A stretch of DNA of 24,168 bases from a virus: IMG/VR virus record IMGVR_UViG_3300042352_000176, positions 1 to 24,168 of that record. One strand, written 5' to 3'. A program made the position numbers and the translations under genes. Positions 6,590-13,133 of the stretch are shown here, piece by piece; position 1 is the stretch's first letter; every line of letters starts with the position of its first letter. The notes under the pieces were generated by a model. It did not search any database. It was not told the DNA's origin and was given only the letters and a program-made list of their open reading frames with translations.

Positions 6590-7183
6590 ATGATTAGTGA
6601 AAATGAGTACTTAGAAGAAGTTACTAAGCTGTACAAAAAAACACTAGAAGACAGGTTAATTAGCAGGTTTAAAAAAGAGTTCCATGAAAAGATAGGATAC
6701 ACGCCCCATGTTATTACTCTATATGATGACAGGAGTTATTTGCCTAGAATAAAATTATATGAATTGGTAAATGTAATCAATGATATAATGGAGCGTGAGT
6801 TTGGAGATAGAAAGATAAACAGGAAGCTAATTAGAATAACATCTATATTAAGAAGTAGAGATGCTACTGAGTATAGATTTATCTACTTTAAAATAGCAAG
6901 ATTAATGGGCTATAACCTTAAAGAAATAGGTTCAGAGTTGCAATCAAAATTCTATAAAGGATATGACCATACAACTGTTATTCATGGGATAAAAACTTTT
7001 GATGACCTATTGTCAACTAGTCAACCATTTGCACTTAGATATCAGCACGTGATTGATAACATTAGAAAAATATACGAAAAAGAAAATGAAAATGATGGAA
7101 GTAAAGGGATTGGAGAACAGGATACCTGTGAGGAAAATATACTTGGACACGAAGCAGGAAGTGAGCTACAAGTCAATATGTGA
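6590..7183 (+). CDS. Stand-alone DnaA domain IV-like DNA-binding protein
   Basis: A 197-aa protein. Residues ~75-145 match the DnaA C-terminal DNA-binding domain: a helical run with RSRDATEYRFIYFKIARLMG (88-107), then YNLKEIGSELQ (108-118) and the recognition-helix signature DHTTVIHGI (126-134), equivalent to DHSTVIHA in DnaA. No AAA+ ATPase domain is present. It could bind DnaA-box-like sites, compete with host DnaA, or help load the phage helicase encoded just upstream. The C-terminal 30 residues are polar and overlap the next gene. It has its own promoter with a near-leaderless start. The domain call is fairly sure, the role is inferred. Confidence 0.7.
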   Translation: MISENEYLEEVTKLYKKTLEDRLISRFKKEFHEKIGYTPHVITLYDDRSYLPRIKLYELVNVINDIMEREFGDRKINRKLIRITSILRSRDATEYRFIYFKIARLMGYNLKEIGSELQSKFYKGYDHTTVIHGIKTFDDLLSTSQPFALRYQHVIDNIRKIYEKENENDGSKGIGEQDTCEENILGHEAGSELQVNM

Positions 7184-7298
7184 TGCTAGTAGAAGAACAG
7201 GCATAAACCATGAGACTATTAAGAATTCATTAAACCCAATAAAACGAAAGAGGTTCATTGAAGAAAACAGAGAGTTCATATTCAGAATAATAAAATAA
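7086..7298 (+). CDS. Small NUMOD1/IENR-like helix-turn-helix protein
   Basis: About 70 aa from the ATG at 7086; ATGs at 7092 and 7095 are equally plausible, and a longer frame from 7053 would add poorly supported residues. VRKIYLDTKQEVSYKSICDA, followed by SRRTGINHETIKNSL, resembles the NUMOD1/intron-encoded-nuclease-repeat DNA-binding motif found at the ends of homing endonucleases. Here it stands alone without a nuclease domain. It may be a small DNA-binding regulator or the remnant of a homing endonuclease. It overlaps the 3' end of the DnaA-like gene by roughly 98 bp in another frame. Confidence 0.55.
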   Translation: MKMMEVKGLENRIPVRKIYLDTKQEVSYKSICDASRRTGINHETIKNSLNPIKRKRFIEENREFIFRIIK

Positions 7299-7304
7299 AC
7301 ACAA

Positions 7305-7430
7305 ATGAAAAACCTATTAAACACAAAGAAAGTAGCCATTGACATCGTAAAAGGATTTGGATTCCATGTAGTATATTGGGATTCTTGGCATATTATGATT
7401 GGGTGTTTTGTATTCACAATTGAAATCTAA
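7305..7430 (+). CDS. Hypothetical small protein (41 aa)
   Basis: A 41-aa frame starting MKNLLNTKKVAIDIVKGFGF with a hydrophobic, aromatic C-terminal half (WDSWHIMIGCFVFTIEI). It lies 6 nt after the preceding gene and 4 nt before the next. No family recognised. The spacing supports it as a gene. Confidence 0.45.
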   Translation: MKNLLNTKKVAIDIVKGFGFHVVYWDSWHIMIGCFVFTIEI

Positions 7431-7434
7431 GACT

Positions 7435-7563
7435 ATGAAACATCTTATAAAGAAAGCAGGACAACTATCATTTTTCCTTCTAGTATCTGTGCCATTGGCT
7501 TGTACTTTGTATTTGACAGCACATGTTATCTTTGAAGTTAAGCGGATAATTAAGTCTATATGA
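7435..7563 (+). CDS. Small single-span membrane protein (42 aa)
   Basis: A basic N-terminus (MKHLIKKAG), a hydrophobic span at about residues 11-33 and a basic tail (VKRIIKSI). It overlaps the following lipoprotein gene by ATGA, which suggests the two act together. An inner-membrane protein placed before a coiled-coil lipoprotein resembles an inner/outer membrane spanin pair, though this one is very short. Confidence 0.5.
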   Translation: MKHLIKKAGQLSFFLLVSVPLACTLYLTAHVIFEVKRIIKSI

Positions 7564-7835
7564 AAATAAATTCAAAATATTTTTGGCTAATTATATGCAT
7601 TGTGTTTTTGATAAGCTGTTACTCAGAGATGACTAGCAAAAAGCTAGAAGCTAAAATAGCTGAGCTAGAGGCTGAAAATAACAGGCTTATATCTGTAAAC
7701 GATTCACTATTCACTGAGAATTTTGTTAACAGGCAGATAATTAGCAGATATGAGATTGGCATTGACATGTACAAGGAACAGCATCCAAGAGAGGCTCTTG
7801 AAATATTAGAAATCATTTTAAATAAAACAGAATAA
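7560..7835 (+). CDS. Coiled-coil lipoprotein (91 aa)
   Basis: A lipoprotein signal peptide: a hydrophobic core (FWLIICIVF) ending in the lipobox LISC, with Cys20 as the lipidated residue. It is followed by a coiled coil (about 26-50, KKLEAKIAELEAENNRLISV). The +2 region lacks the Lys/Glu-rich surface-export signal described for some Bacteroidota lipoproteins, so a periplasm-facing membrane anchor is likely. It sits among tiny membrane-protein genes in the early arm. Candidate roles are superinfection exclusion or an outer-membrane spanin-like function. The lipoprotein nature is well supported, the role is not. Confidence 0.65.
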   Translation: MKINSKYFWLIICIVFLISCYSEMTSKKLEAKIAELEAENNRLISVNDSLFTENFVNRQIISRYEIGIDMYKEQHPREALEILEIILNKTE

Positions 7836-7837
7836 TT

Positions 7838-7945
7838 ATGGAATGGCTTAAGTATCTACAAATAACACTAGCAGTAATATGTTGGATTTTTATGGGAATC
7901 TATGTTTATATAAGAGTAAAAGAAATTCGCAATGAACGTAAATAA
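7838..7945 (+). CDS. Small single-span membrane protein (35 aa)
   Basis: A 35-aa product with one hydrophobic span (about 8-26, QITLAVICWIFMGIYVYI) and a basic C-terminal tail (RVKEIRNERK). It starts 2 nt after the lipoprotein stop and overlaps the next gene by 14 bp. It is probably an inner-membrane partner in the same envelope-directed cluster. Confidence 0.5.
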   Translation: MEWLKYLQITLAVICWIFMGIYVYIRVKEIRNERK

Positions 7946-8246
7946 AATAGGAGCAGAAATAGCATCTCTAATGAGGTTAATGAAAGCGTCAGCTTTATAT
8001 GCAGAAAGCGTAAGGCAGTATCCAATAGCTACAGAGTACAAGAACATATGTTACTCAATTATAAAGGATTATAATAAGTTGTCTAACGCAATTAGGTTTA
8101 TGAATCCTGGGGCTAAGGCGTTAATAGAATCAGATATGGAAGACGATAGAGTTCATTACATATCAGAGGTGGTTTTATTGATGAGTCTAGTTACAGAAGA
8201 TGATTGCAAGGATATATTAGAATCTTTGAAAAAATACATAGATTAA
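7932..8246 (+). CDS. Hypothetical helical protein (104 aa)
   Basis: A soluble, helical 104-aa protein with no recognised domain. It starts within the end of the small membrane-protein gene. Its stop lies at the -33 box of the next promoter, so it is the last gene of this unit. Confidence 0.6.
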   Translation: MNVNKIGAEIASLMRLMKASALYAESVRQYPIATEYKNICYSIIKDYNKLSNAIRFMNPGAKALIESDMEDDRVHYISEVVLLMSLVTEDDCKDILESLKKYID

Positions 8247-8278
8247 TTTGGATGTTTACAATCAAGTAACTATATTTG
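8247..8278 (+). promoter_or_regulatory. Bacteroidota-type promoter (TTTG-N20-TATATTTG)
   Basis: TTTG at 8247-8250 and TATATTTG at 8271-8278 are separated by 20 nt. The predicted leader to the ATG at 8298 is about 15 nt and purine-rich at its end. It drives the DUF3310 protein and the recombination pair. Confidence 0.8.
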
Positions 8279-8297
8279 TATACCTAAACCAAAAGCT

Positions 8298-8537
8298 ATG
8301 ATGTTTTTTGATGAAAATGAACAAATAACACCAACAAAGGTACAAATAGGAGGAACGCATTACAATAAGATGAAGATTCAGCCTATTGAGTTCATATACG
8401 AGAACAATATACCATACATGGAGGCTAATGTTATCAAGTATGTATGCAGACACAAGTCTAAGAATGGATTGCAGGATTTAGAGAAGGCAAAGCACTATAT
8501 TGATTTATTAATTGAGAAAGAATATAAAACCAAGTAA
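8298..8537 (+). CDS. DUF3310 protein (T7 gp1.7 nucleotide-kinase-related family)
   Basis: A 79-aa protein. IGGTHYNKMKIQPIEFIYEN (residues 16-35), NVIKYVCRHKSKNGLQDLEK (42-61) and AKHYIDLLIE are the hallmark segments of DUF3310. This family is widespread in phages and includes the C-terminal part of T7 gp1.7, a nucleotide kinase. A role in nucleotide metabolism is therefore plausible, but this protein consists only of the short domain. Two ATGs in tandem open the gene; I chose the first. It abuts the annealing-protein gene with no gap. Confidence 0.8.
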   Translation: MMFFDENEQITPTKVQIGGTHYNKMKIQPIEFIYENNIPYMEANVIKYVCRHKSKNGLQDLEKAKHYIDLLIEKEYKTK

Positions 8538-8951
8538 ATGAAAAACCTAATGAAAGCGTTGGGAGATTTCCAACAAGAATGCCCTGTTATCCATAAAGAT
8601 ACTATAGGACACAAGTACACATATGCAGATTTACCTAAAATCTACAGCGTTATCAACCCATTACTAAAAAAGCATGGATTAGTTGTATCTCAGCCATTAC
8701 AGGATAATACGATTAAGACAATTCTATACCATGTACCATCAGAAGAATTCTTAGAGTCATCTACGCCAATACCATATGTACAATTATTAGGAGGCATGAA
8801 TGAATACCAAGCATATGGCTCAGGTGTAACTTACTTTAGAAGATACGCCCTATCTAGTATGTTAGGCTTAGTTACTGATAAAGACACAGACGCATCAGGA
8901 GAGCAGGCATCTTCTAGTAAGACTATACCTACACCACAAAACTTTTTCTAA
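8538..8951 (+). CDS. ERF-family single-strand annealing protein
   Basis: A 137-aa ERF-type recombinase. YADLPKIYSVINPLLKKHGL (28-47) and GSGVTYFRRYALSSMLGLVT (94-113), followed by DKDTDA, are the two signature blocks of the family. ERF proteins anneal complementary single strands and act with a 5' exonuclease. The partner exonuclease is the next gene, overlapping by TAATG. The protein is shorter than P22 Erf (about 200 aa) and ends in a Ser/Thr/Pro tail finishing in PQNFF, which could be an SSB-like protein-contact tip (speculative). Confidence 0.85.
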   Translation: MKNLMKALGDFQQECPVIHKDTIGHKYTYADLPKIYSVINPLLKKHGLVVSQPLQDNTIKTILYHVPSEEFLESSTPIPYVQLLGGMNEYQAYGSGVTYFRRYALSSMLGLVTDKDTDASGEQASSSKTIPTPQNFF

Positions 8952-9742
8952 TGATTGATATTAACGAAAGACCATTGTCGTTTAGCTCGTTATCAAACTT
9001 TGCTATATCGCCACTACACTACATAAAGTATATTACCCAACCTAAAACAACATCCCCTCAGATGCAGTTAGGTAGCCTTGTCCATACCCTCATATTGGAA
9101 CCAAAAGAGGCTTCTAAATACATCGTGTCTCCTAAGTTTGACCTTCGTAAGAAGGCAGACAAGGAGGCAAAGGAGGAGTTTGAATTAGCTAACAAAGGAT
9201 TAGAGGTTATTGACCCTGATGTTTGGCAACAAGCAAAGGACATGCAAGAGTCAGTGTATTCGTATAAGAAAGCTAAGTCTGTTCTTGATAACATGAAAGA
9301 AACAGAGAAGCAGTTCATTATTAATATAATGACTATGCCAATGCGAGGATTCATTGATGGTATTGGGTACATGTTAGATAATCCATACATAGTAGAGTTG
9401 AAGACATCTAAAACAGCAGACCCTAATGAGGTGCCTAAAGATTTCTTTAATAAAAAATATTACATCCAAGCGGCTGTGTATACACTAGCTCTTAGAGAAC
9501 TTGGAATAATAGAGAGAGATGAGTATCCTCCATTTATGTACATAGTAGTAGAGAGTGTTTACCCATACATCACAACAGTTTTTCAAGCAGACAGGGCTTA
9601 TGTTGATTATGGTATTCAAGAACTAACACGATTGCTCGGTGAATTTAAGATGTGGATGGATGCAGGATATCCTGTAAGTGGATACTCAAAGACAGGTGTT
9701 GAAGAGATTCATACACTTGGGCTACCAATGTGGATAAAATAG
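8951..9742 (+). CDS. PD-(D/E)XK exonuclease (RecE/DUF3799-like), recombination partner of ERF
   Basis: A 263-aa nuclease of the RecB/Exo VIII superfamily. LGSLVHTLILEP (40-51) carries the conserved His, FIDGIG (134-139) the metal-binding Asp, VELKTSK (148-154) the ExK core, and YIQAAVY (171-177) the QxxxY motif. These are all the catalytic elements expected of a 5'-3' dsDNA exonuclease that feeds single strands to an annealing protein. It is coupled to the ERF gene by TAATG, the usual two-gene recombination cassette. It probably serves concatemer formation and repair. Confidence 0.85.
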   Translation: MIDINERPLSFSSLSNFAISPLHYIKYITQPKTTSPQMQLGSLVHTLILEPKEASKYIVSPKFDLRKKADKEAKEEFELANKGLEVIDPDVWQQAKDMQESVYSYKKAKSVLDNMKETEKQFIINIMTMPMRGFIDGIGYMLDNPYIVELKTSKTADPNEVPKDFFNKKYYIQAAVYTLALRELGIIERDEYPPFMYIVVESVYPYITTVFQADRAYVDYGIQELTRLLGEFKMWMDAGYPVSGYSKTGVEEIHTLGLPMWIK

Positions 9743-9766
9743 GTAGAAAATGTTAATGTTTGTGGG

Positions 9767-9774
9767 TAGTTTTG
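9767..9774 (+). promoter_or_regulatory. Probable promoter -7 box (TAGTTTTG)
   Basis: TAGTTTTG fits TAnnTTTG in the 57-bp gap before the gene at 9800. A clear TTTG is missing at the 19-21 nt position upstream, so this is weaker than the other promoters in the window. Confidence 0.5.
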
Positions 9775-9799
9775 TAAAAGAACAAACACAGCAAACAAA

Positions 9800-10177
9800 A
9801 TGTCTAGATATGACACGATTAGTATACCTACAGAATGGCTTCCTGAAATAATCAAAAAGGATGAATTTTGGGATACCATTTCTGAATGGCAGACTAAGGA
9901 TTTAAATAACGAGTATGATATATACATATTCAATCCTAAGTCAAAACAAATGTTCATGCAGGATTATGAATTAGAATTGGTAGATAAGCCACATTCTATA
10001 TTTGGTAAGACCATGGAGATGCGTTTAACTAGCAAGATAAAGCAGTTGTTTGATGATACTATATCTTGTTCGTCTATGCCAGGCACACATTTTTACCAAA
10101 TAAAGTTGAGTATCGTAAAGGGAGTATTAACAGATATTAAGATAATAAAAATATTCAATTTTAAAAGAGAATTATAA
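9800..10177 (+). CDS. Hypothetical protein (125 aa)
   Basis: A soluble 125-aa protein beginning MSRYDTISIPTEWLPEIIKK with mixed helix/strand character and no recognised motif. It is first in a new unit behind a probable -7 box and coupled to the next gene by TAATG. Its place between the recombination cassette and the SSB-like protein hints at DNA metabolism. Confidence 0.65.
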   Translation: MSRYDTISIPTEWLPEIIKKDEFWDTISEWQTKDLNNEYDIYIFNPKSKQMFMQDYELELVDKPHSIFGKTMEMRLTSKIKQLFDDTISCSSMPGTHFYQIKLSIVKGVLTDIKIIKIFNFKREL

Positions 10178-10407
10178 TGGCAAAAGAAGGATTTACACAA
10201 GGTTCATTAAAGAAAGCTTACCCTAGCTTGTATGATTCAATGATGGAAACAAAGGGTGAAAGAGCTCCTGAAGGATGTTACAACACATATGTGAATTTTT
10301 TTAGAGAATACACAACAGCTAGTGGGGAAAGAAGAAAGGTATCACTACAATCTATAATAGACTATCTAGAAAAATCAGGATACTCTATTAAGATAACAGC
10401 AAAGTAA
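10177..10407 (+). CDS. Hypothetical protein (76 aa)
   Basis: A basic 76-aa protein. The C-terminal half (RRKVSLQSIIDYLEKSGYSI) could form a helix-hairpin or winged-helix-like unit, but no family is recognised. The start shares a base with the upstream stop (TAATG). Confidence 0.6.
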   Translation: MAKEGFTQGSLKKAYPSLYDSMMETKGERAPEGCYNTYVNFFREYTTASGERRKVSLQSIIDYLEKSGYSIKITAK

Positions 10408-10431
10408 TTTTAAACCAAAAATAAAATCAAC

Positions 10432-10683
10432 ATGGCAGAAGTAAAAAACCAAAACACAATTGCGATTTTTAAAAACGCAGACAAGAAATCAGAAAAGAGT
10501 CCTGACTACAGCGGAAGCTTAGAAATCAATGGAGTAAAGTACAGAACAGCTTTATGGCTAAAGCAATCTAAGACAGGTACAGCCTTCTTAGGTGGATTAG
10601 TTGAGTTAGCTGAAGAGAAGCAAGCACCTGCTGCAGCTAAGCCTGCTTATCAGCCTGTAGTTAATGATGACTTGGGGTTCTAA
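10432..10683 (+). CDS. Small SSB-like protein with acidic C-terminal tip
   Basis: An 83-aa protein. The N-terminal ~58 residues are beta-rich (TIAIFKNADKK, YSGSLEINGVKYRTALWLKQ, GTAFLGGLVEL), resembling the compact DUF736-like/OB-type pattern. A flexible Ala/Pro linker follows, and the chain ends in NDDLGF. Bacterial SSBs end in a similar acidic-hydrophobic tip (DDDIPF) that recruits partner proteins. With the ERF/exonuclease pair nearby, a single-strand-binding role is plausible. The motif comparison is by eye and the fold is not proven. A strong terminator follows the gene. Confidence 0.5.
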   Translation: MAEVKNQNTIAIFKNADKKSEKSPDYSGSLEINGVKYRTALWLKQSKTGTAFLGGLVELAEEKQAPAAAKPAYQPVVNDDLGF

Positions 10684-10747
10684 TTAAAATCTATCCATTG
10701 ATACAACAATTAATAGATAGACTACAATTAACTAAAATTTAAGTAAT

Positions 10748-10775
10748 GGGGGTGCTTTGGCATCCCCTTCTTTTT
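10748..10775 (+). terminator. Rho-independent terminator abutting the resolvase start
   Basis: GGGGGTGC (10748-10755), loop TTTG, then GCATCCCC (10760-10767) form an 8-bp stem with one G-T wobble, followed by TTCTTTTT (10768-10775). The next base is the A of the ATG at 10776. The following genes therefore depend on read-through or antitermination, as no promoter fits between. Confidence 0.85.
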
Positions 10776-11225
10776 ATGAGAAAATTTAATGTCACAATAA
10801 ACAATATACCTAGCTACTTTATCGTTAGCAGGAAGAAGAGATACACATCTATGAATCTTTTCTATTCTAATACTCATTGGAGTGTAAGGAAAGGTGTTGT
10901 TGACAAGGCAAAGAAAGCTCTATCATTATTTATAGACAGGAAGTTATTTAATAAGAAGACAAAGAACAAGCTACTAATCAAGTATACGTATTCATCAAAT
11001 AAGACTACATTTGATATAGAGAATAGATTAGGTTTTTGGAGCAAGGTGTTTTTAGATTATGCGAAAGGCTCTAGCCTTGTAAAGGATGATAATGTAAAAC
11101 ACATAAGCTCTATTGTTTATGAATCGTACTACCATAAAGAAAAGGAAGACATACTTCAAATAGAAATATATGATATACCTAGCAAAGGTGACATTGGGGA
11201 TACCATCGGAGAAGATAGTGTCTGA
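10776..11225 (+). CDS. RusA-like Holliday-junction resolvase
   Basis: A 149-aa protein. The start was placed at 10776, because an ATG at 10746 would make the terminator stem-loop coding and add ten unsupported residues. The region TTFDIENRLGFWSKVFLDYA (77-96), followed by LVKDDNVKHI (101-110), has the RusA-family arrangement of acidic residues (Asp80, Asp94, Asp104/105) and the D-x-x-N block. These residues bind the metal ions that cut four-way junctions. The enzyme would resolve recombination and replication branches before packaging. The last ~15 residues overlap the next gene and are low in conserved features. Family identity is probable; overall similarity to E. coli RusA is low. Confidence 0.65.
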   Translation: MRKFNVTINNIPSYFIVSRKKRYTSMNLFYSNTHWSVRKGVVDKAKKALSLFIDRKLFNKKTKNKLLIKYTYSSNKTTFDIENRLGFWSKVFLDYAKGSSLVKDDNVKHISSIVYESYYHKEKEDILQIEIYDIPSKGDIGDTIGEDSV

Positions 11226-11400
11226 GATAGTTGTGACAGAAAAGTCTTTAATAGACTACGAACTGACGGAATACCAAAGGAACAGGGCTTTATCCTGTGC
11301 AGGAATAGAGAGAAAGACAAAGACAAAATATGATAAGTGGAAGGATGCTAGGCTCTTAAAAATAGATATAATCAAAGAGATAAAAGGCATAACAACATGA
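11170..11400 (+). CDS. Hypothetical protein (76 aa)
   Basis: A charged 76-aa protein without a recognised domain. The frame overlaps the resolvase gene by 56 bp from the ATG at 11170; a GTG at 11188 is an alternative start. It overlaps the downstream nuclease gene by ATGA, which supports it as a translated link between two nuclease genes. Confidence 0.55.
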   Translation: MIYLAKVTLGIPSEKIVSEIVVTEKSLIDYELTEYQRNRALSCAGIERKTKTKYDKWKDARLLKIDIIKEIKGITT

Positions 11401-11816
11401 TTCAACAAGAACCAGATGTGAAGTTCAGCGGATATGATATAAAGAATACCGCTCCAAAGAAAAAGTATGGCAACTTCAGGACTGACCTTAAAAGAGGCAG
11501 AGAGCAAGAGCAGATGGTGGCTGATGTATTTAATGGTAGCAAGTTTGAGGTTAAGTCAGACTACATGGCACACAGAACAGGCAACATAGCTATTGAGCTA
11601 ATGAGCAGAGGTAAAGAATCTGGAATCAATACTACAGAGGCTTGTCATTGGGTGTATAAGATTGTGTCGGCAGACTTGATACTAGTTATTACAACAGAAA
11701 AGTTGAAACGTTTTATAGAAGAAAATATGGATAAGTATAAGATTGTGATGGGTGGAGACAACAACACATCTAAGATGATTCTTATACCTATAAAAGACTT
11801 GATACTAATTAAGTAG
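11397..11816 (+). CDS. PD-(D/E)XK-type nuclease-like phage protein
   Basis: A 139-aa protein. RGREQEQMVADVF (33-45) gives an N-terminal Glu. KFEVKSDYMAHRTGNIAIEL (49-68) contains the ExK core (Glu51, Lys53) and the TGNIAIE strand, followed by GKESGINTTEACHWVY (72-87). This order is typical of small phage restriction-like/Hjc-like nucleases. It may cut branched or host DNA. It is the last plus-strand gene, and its stop is one base from the stop of a convergent minus-strand gene. Confidence 0.65.
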   Translation: MIQQEPDVKFSGYDIKNTAPKKKYGNFRTDLKRGREQEQMVADVFNGSKFEVKSDYMAHRTGNIAIELMSRGKESGINTTEACHWVYKIVSADLILVITTEKLKRFIEENMDKYKIVMGGDNNTSKMILIPIKDLILIK

Positions 11817-11817
11817 T

Positions 11818-12099
11818 TTACTTACGAGAGCTAAGTCCATTCCTGCCATTCCTTGCTCTATTCTTAGATTGACTCTCTCTAGTCAATGCGCCTCCTTTAG
11901 TGTGAGACATATCTTTCCCATCCCCATTACCATAGGTGCCTGCCTTTCTATTAGCTCTGTTAAGCTCAGCTCTATACTTCTTTCTTTCTTTGGTTGCATG
12001 ATATTTCTTGTCGTATTTTTTCTTACGTTCAATAGATTCCTTTGACCAATTAAGAGCGTTATAGCTTGGGTGCTTACCTGCTAACTTATTTTTAGACAT
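11818..12099 (-). CDS. Small very basic phage protein (93 aa)
   Basis: Highly basic, rich in Lys, Arg and Asn, with a helical middle (KKYDKKYHATKERKKYRAEL) and a C-terminal block KDMSHTKGGALTRESQSKNR. I recall similar SHTKGG...SKNRARN proteins in many phages, often near structural genes, without known function. It is probably a nucleic-acid-binding or packaging accessory protein. It is coupled to the holin-like gene by TAATG and is the last gene of the minus-strand arm. Confidence 0.6.
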   Translation of the reverse strand: MSKNKLAGKHPSYNALNWSKESIERKKKYDKKYHATKERKKYRAELNRANRKAGTYGNGDGKDMSHTKGGALTRESQSKNRARNGRNGLSSRK

Positions 12100-12284
12100 T
12101 ACTTCTTTTTAAGTTTTTTACTAACCCATCCTCCTATCTGTATGACTAGCCACACAAGGGATAACAATGTTACTAAGAATTGTAACACAGGGGTCATAGT
12201 CATTATGTTCATGTAATTAAGCCATGTTAATATGGTTGCTGGCACACCTACCATTCCTGATGCTTCTGATACTCCTTGACTCAT
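12099..12284 (-). CDS. Holin-like small membrane protein (61 aa)
   Basis: A 61-aa protein with a moderately hydrophobic N-terminal segment (about 10-28), a strong span (about 32-53, PVLQFLVTLLSLVWLVIQIG) and a basic tail (SKKLKKK). Size, layout and position directly after the endolysin gene fit a holin or pinholin. A second holin candidate sits on the other side of the endolysin, so either or both could set lysis timing. Confidence 0.55.
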   Translation of the reverse strand: MSQGVSEASGMVGVPATILTWLNYMNIMTMTPVLQFLVTLLSLVWLVIQIGGWVSKKLKKK

Positions 12285-12286
12285 TG

Positions 12287-12886
12287 TTAAGCTTTTAATA
12301 GATTATAATATTCTTTAAAATGAGCTATTCTATCAGCAAGACCGATAGTGCCTCCGTTAACCCTTTTTGTAATTTTAGTTACCACATCTTCTCCTGCACC
12401 TGTATCAGCTATTGCATTTAATCCGTTCTTACTCCAAAACCATGCAGCTGATAATAAAGGATATTTTGTAGCAACCAAATCAGGGTTTGCTTCAATGTTA
12501 TCTTCTACTGTTTTATCAAATGCTTGGTAGTTAGTTTTACCTGTTAATTGGATATAACCTCTACCACGAAACTTAAACCCATCTCCACTAGCCTGATTAC
12601 CATTACCCATTCTGTTTGCGTACACAATATTAGCAATCTTTTCTGGCTTACGTTGATATTCTTGTGCGCTTTCTGGTGTAAAGTATTTCTTAAAAATACC
12701 ACACAAACCTTTTGCGCTATAGTTTAAATTCTCTGTTGTTACTCTGAACCCACCACTTTCATGACCTGTTTGAGCTAAGAAATGAGCTAATCTCTGTGGA
12801 GTATTAACACCAAATTTAGTAGACACTTCTGGTATCTGATTTATTACTGAGTCTGGGATGTGACCTTTTAATCTATCTAGATTCAT
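12287..12886 (-). CDS. GH19 chitinase-fold endolysin
   Basis: A 199-aa glycoside hydrolase family 19 lysozyme-type enzyme that cuts peptidoglycan glycan strands. HFLAQTGHESGGF (35-47) carries the catalytic acid Glu43, with a second acidic residue at Glu52 (TENLNYS). FKFRGRGYIQLTGKTNY (104-120), ANPDLVA (133-139), AAWFW (147-151) and ITKRVNGG (172-179) complete the family pattern. No signal peptide is present, so it needs a holin to reach the wall. The gene is coupled by TAATG to the upstream holin candidate and followed 2 nt later by another. Its length is typical of single-domain phage GH19 lysins. All key residues are present. Confidence 0.9.
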   Translation of the reverse strand: MNLDRLKGHIPDSVINQIPEVSTKFGVNTPQRLAHFLAQTGHESGGFRVTTENLNYSAKGLCGIFKKYFTPESAQEYQRKPEKIANIVYANRMGNGNQASGDGFKFRGRGYIQLTGKTNYQAFDKTVEDNIEANPDLVATKYPLLSAAWFWSKNGLNAIADTGAGEDVVTKITKRVNGGTIGLADRIAHFKEYYNLLKA

Positions 12887-13131
12887 TATTTATCTTTTAT
12901 GTTCTTGTTACCAAATACAGCCTCTACACCTGTGATGCCACACATAGTCAAAGCTGTGTACATCAATCCGTTAAATACTATAGGCTCAATAACAAACGTA
13001 ATTCCTATTGCTCCTGTAACCACATCTGTTAGGGCATATATAGCCATTAACAGAAACGATACAAATCCTAACACAGCCTTTTGATTTATGTCAGACTTAT
13101 CGCTGAACATTCTAAGTAAAAAATCTTTCAT
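12886..13131 (-). CDS. Holin candidate (81 aa, two spans)
   Basis: An 81-aa protein with a charged N-terminus (FSDKSDINQK), a hydrophobic span at about 19-36, a second hydrophobic region at about 40-72 and a charged tail (GNKNIKDK). It lies directly before the endolysin and overlaps it by TAATG, the usual place for a holin. The sequence resembles small phage holins from Bacteroidota phages as I recall them, but topology is judged by eye. Confidence 0.6.
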   Translation of the reverse strand: MKDFLLRMFSDKSDINQKAVLGFVSFLLMAIYALTDVVTGAIGITFVIEPIVFNGLMYTALTMCGITGVEAVFGNKNIKDK

Positions 13132-13133
13132 AA

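Noticed and set aside
7086-7298. Active homing endonuclease
   Set aside because: Only the NUMOD1/IENR-like DNA-binding motif is present; no HNH or GIY-YIG catalytic residues are seen nearby.
10746-10775. Earlier ATG (10746) as start of the RusA-like gene
   Set aside because: The added ten codons are exactly the terminator stem-loop and T-run, and add no family sequence.
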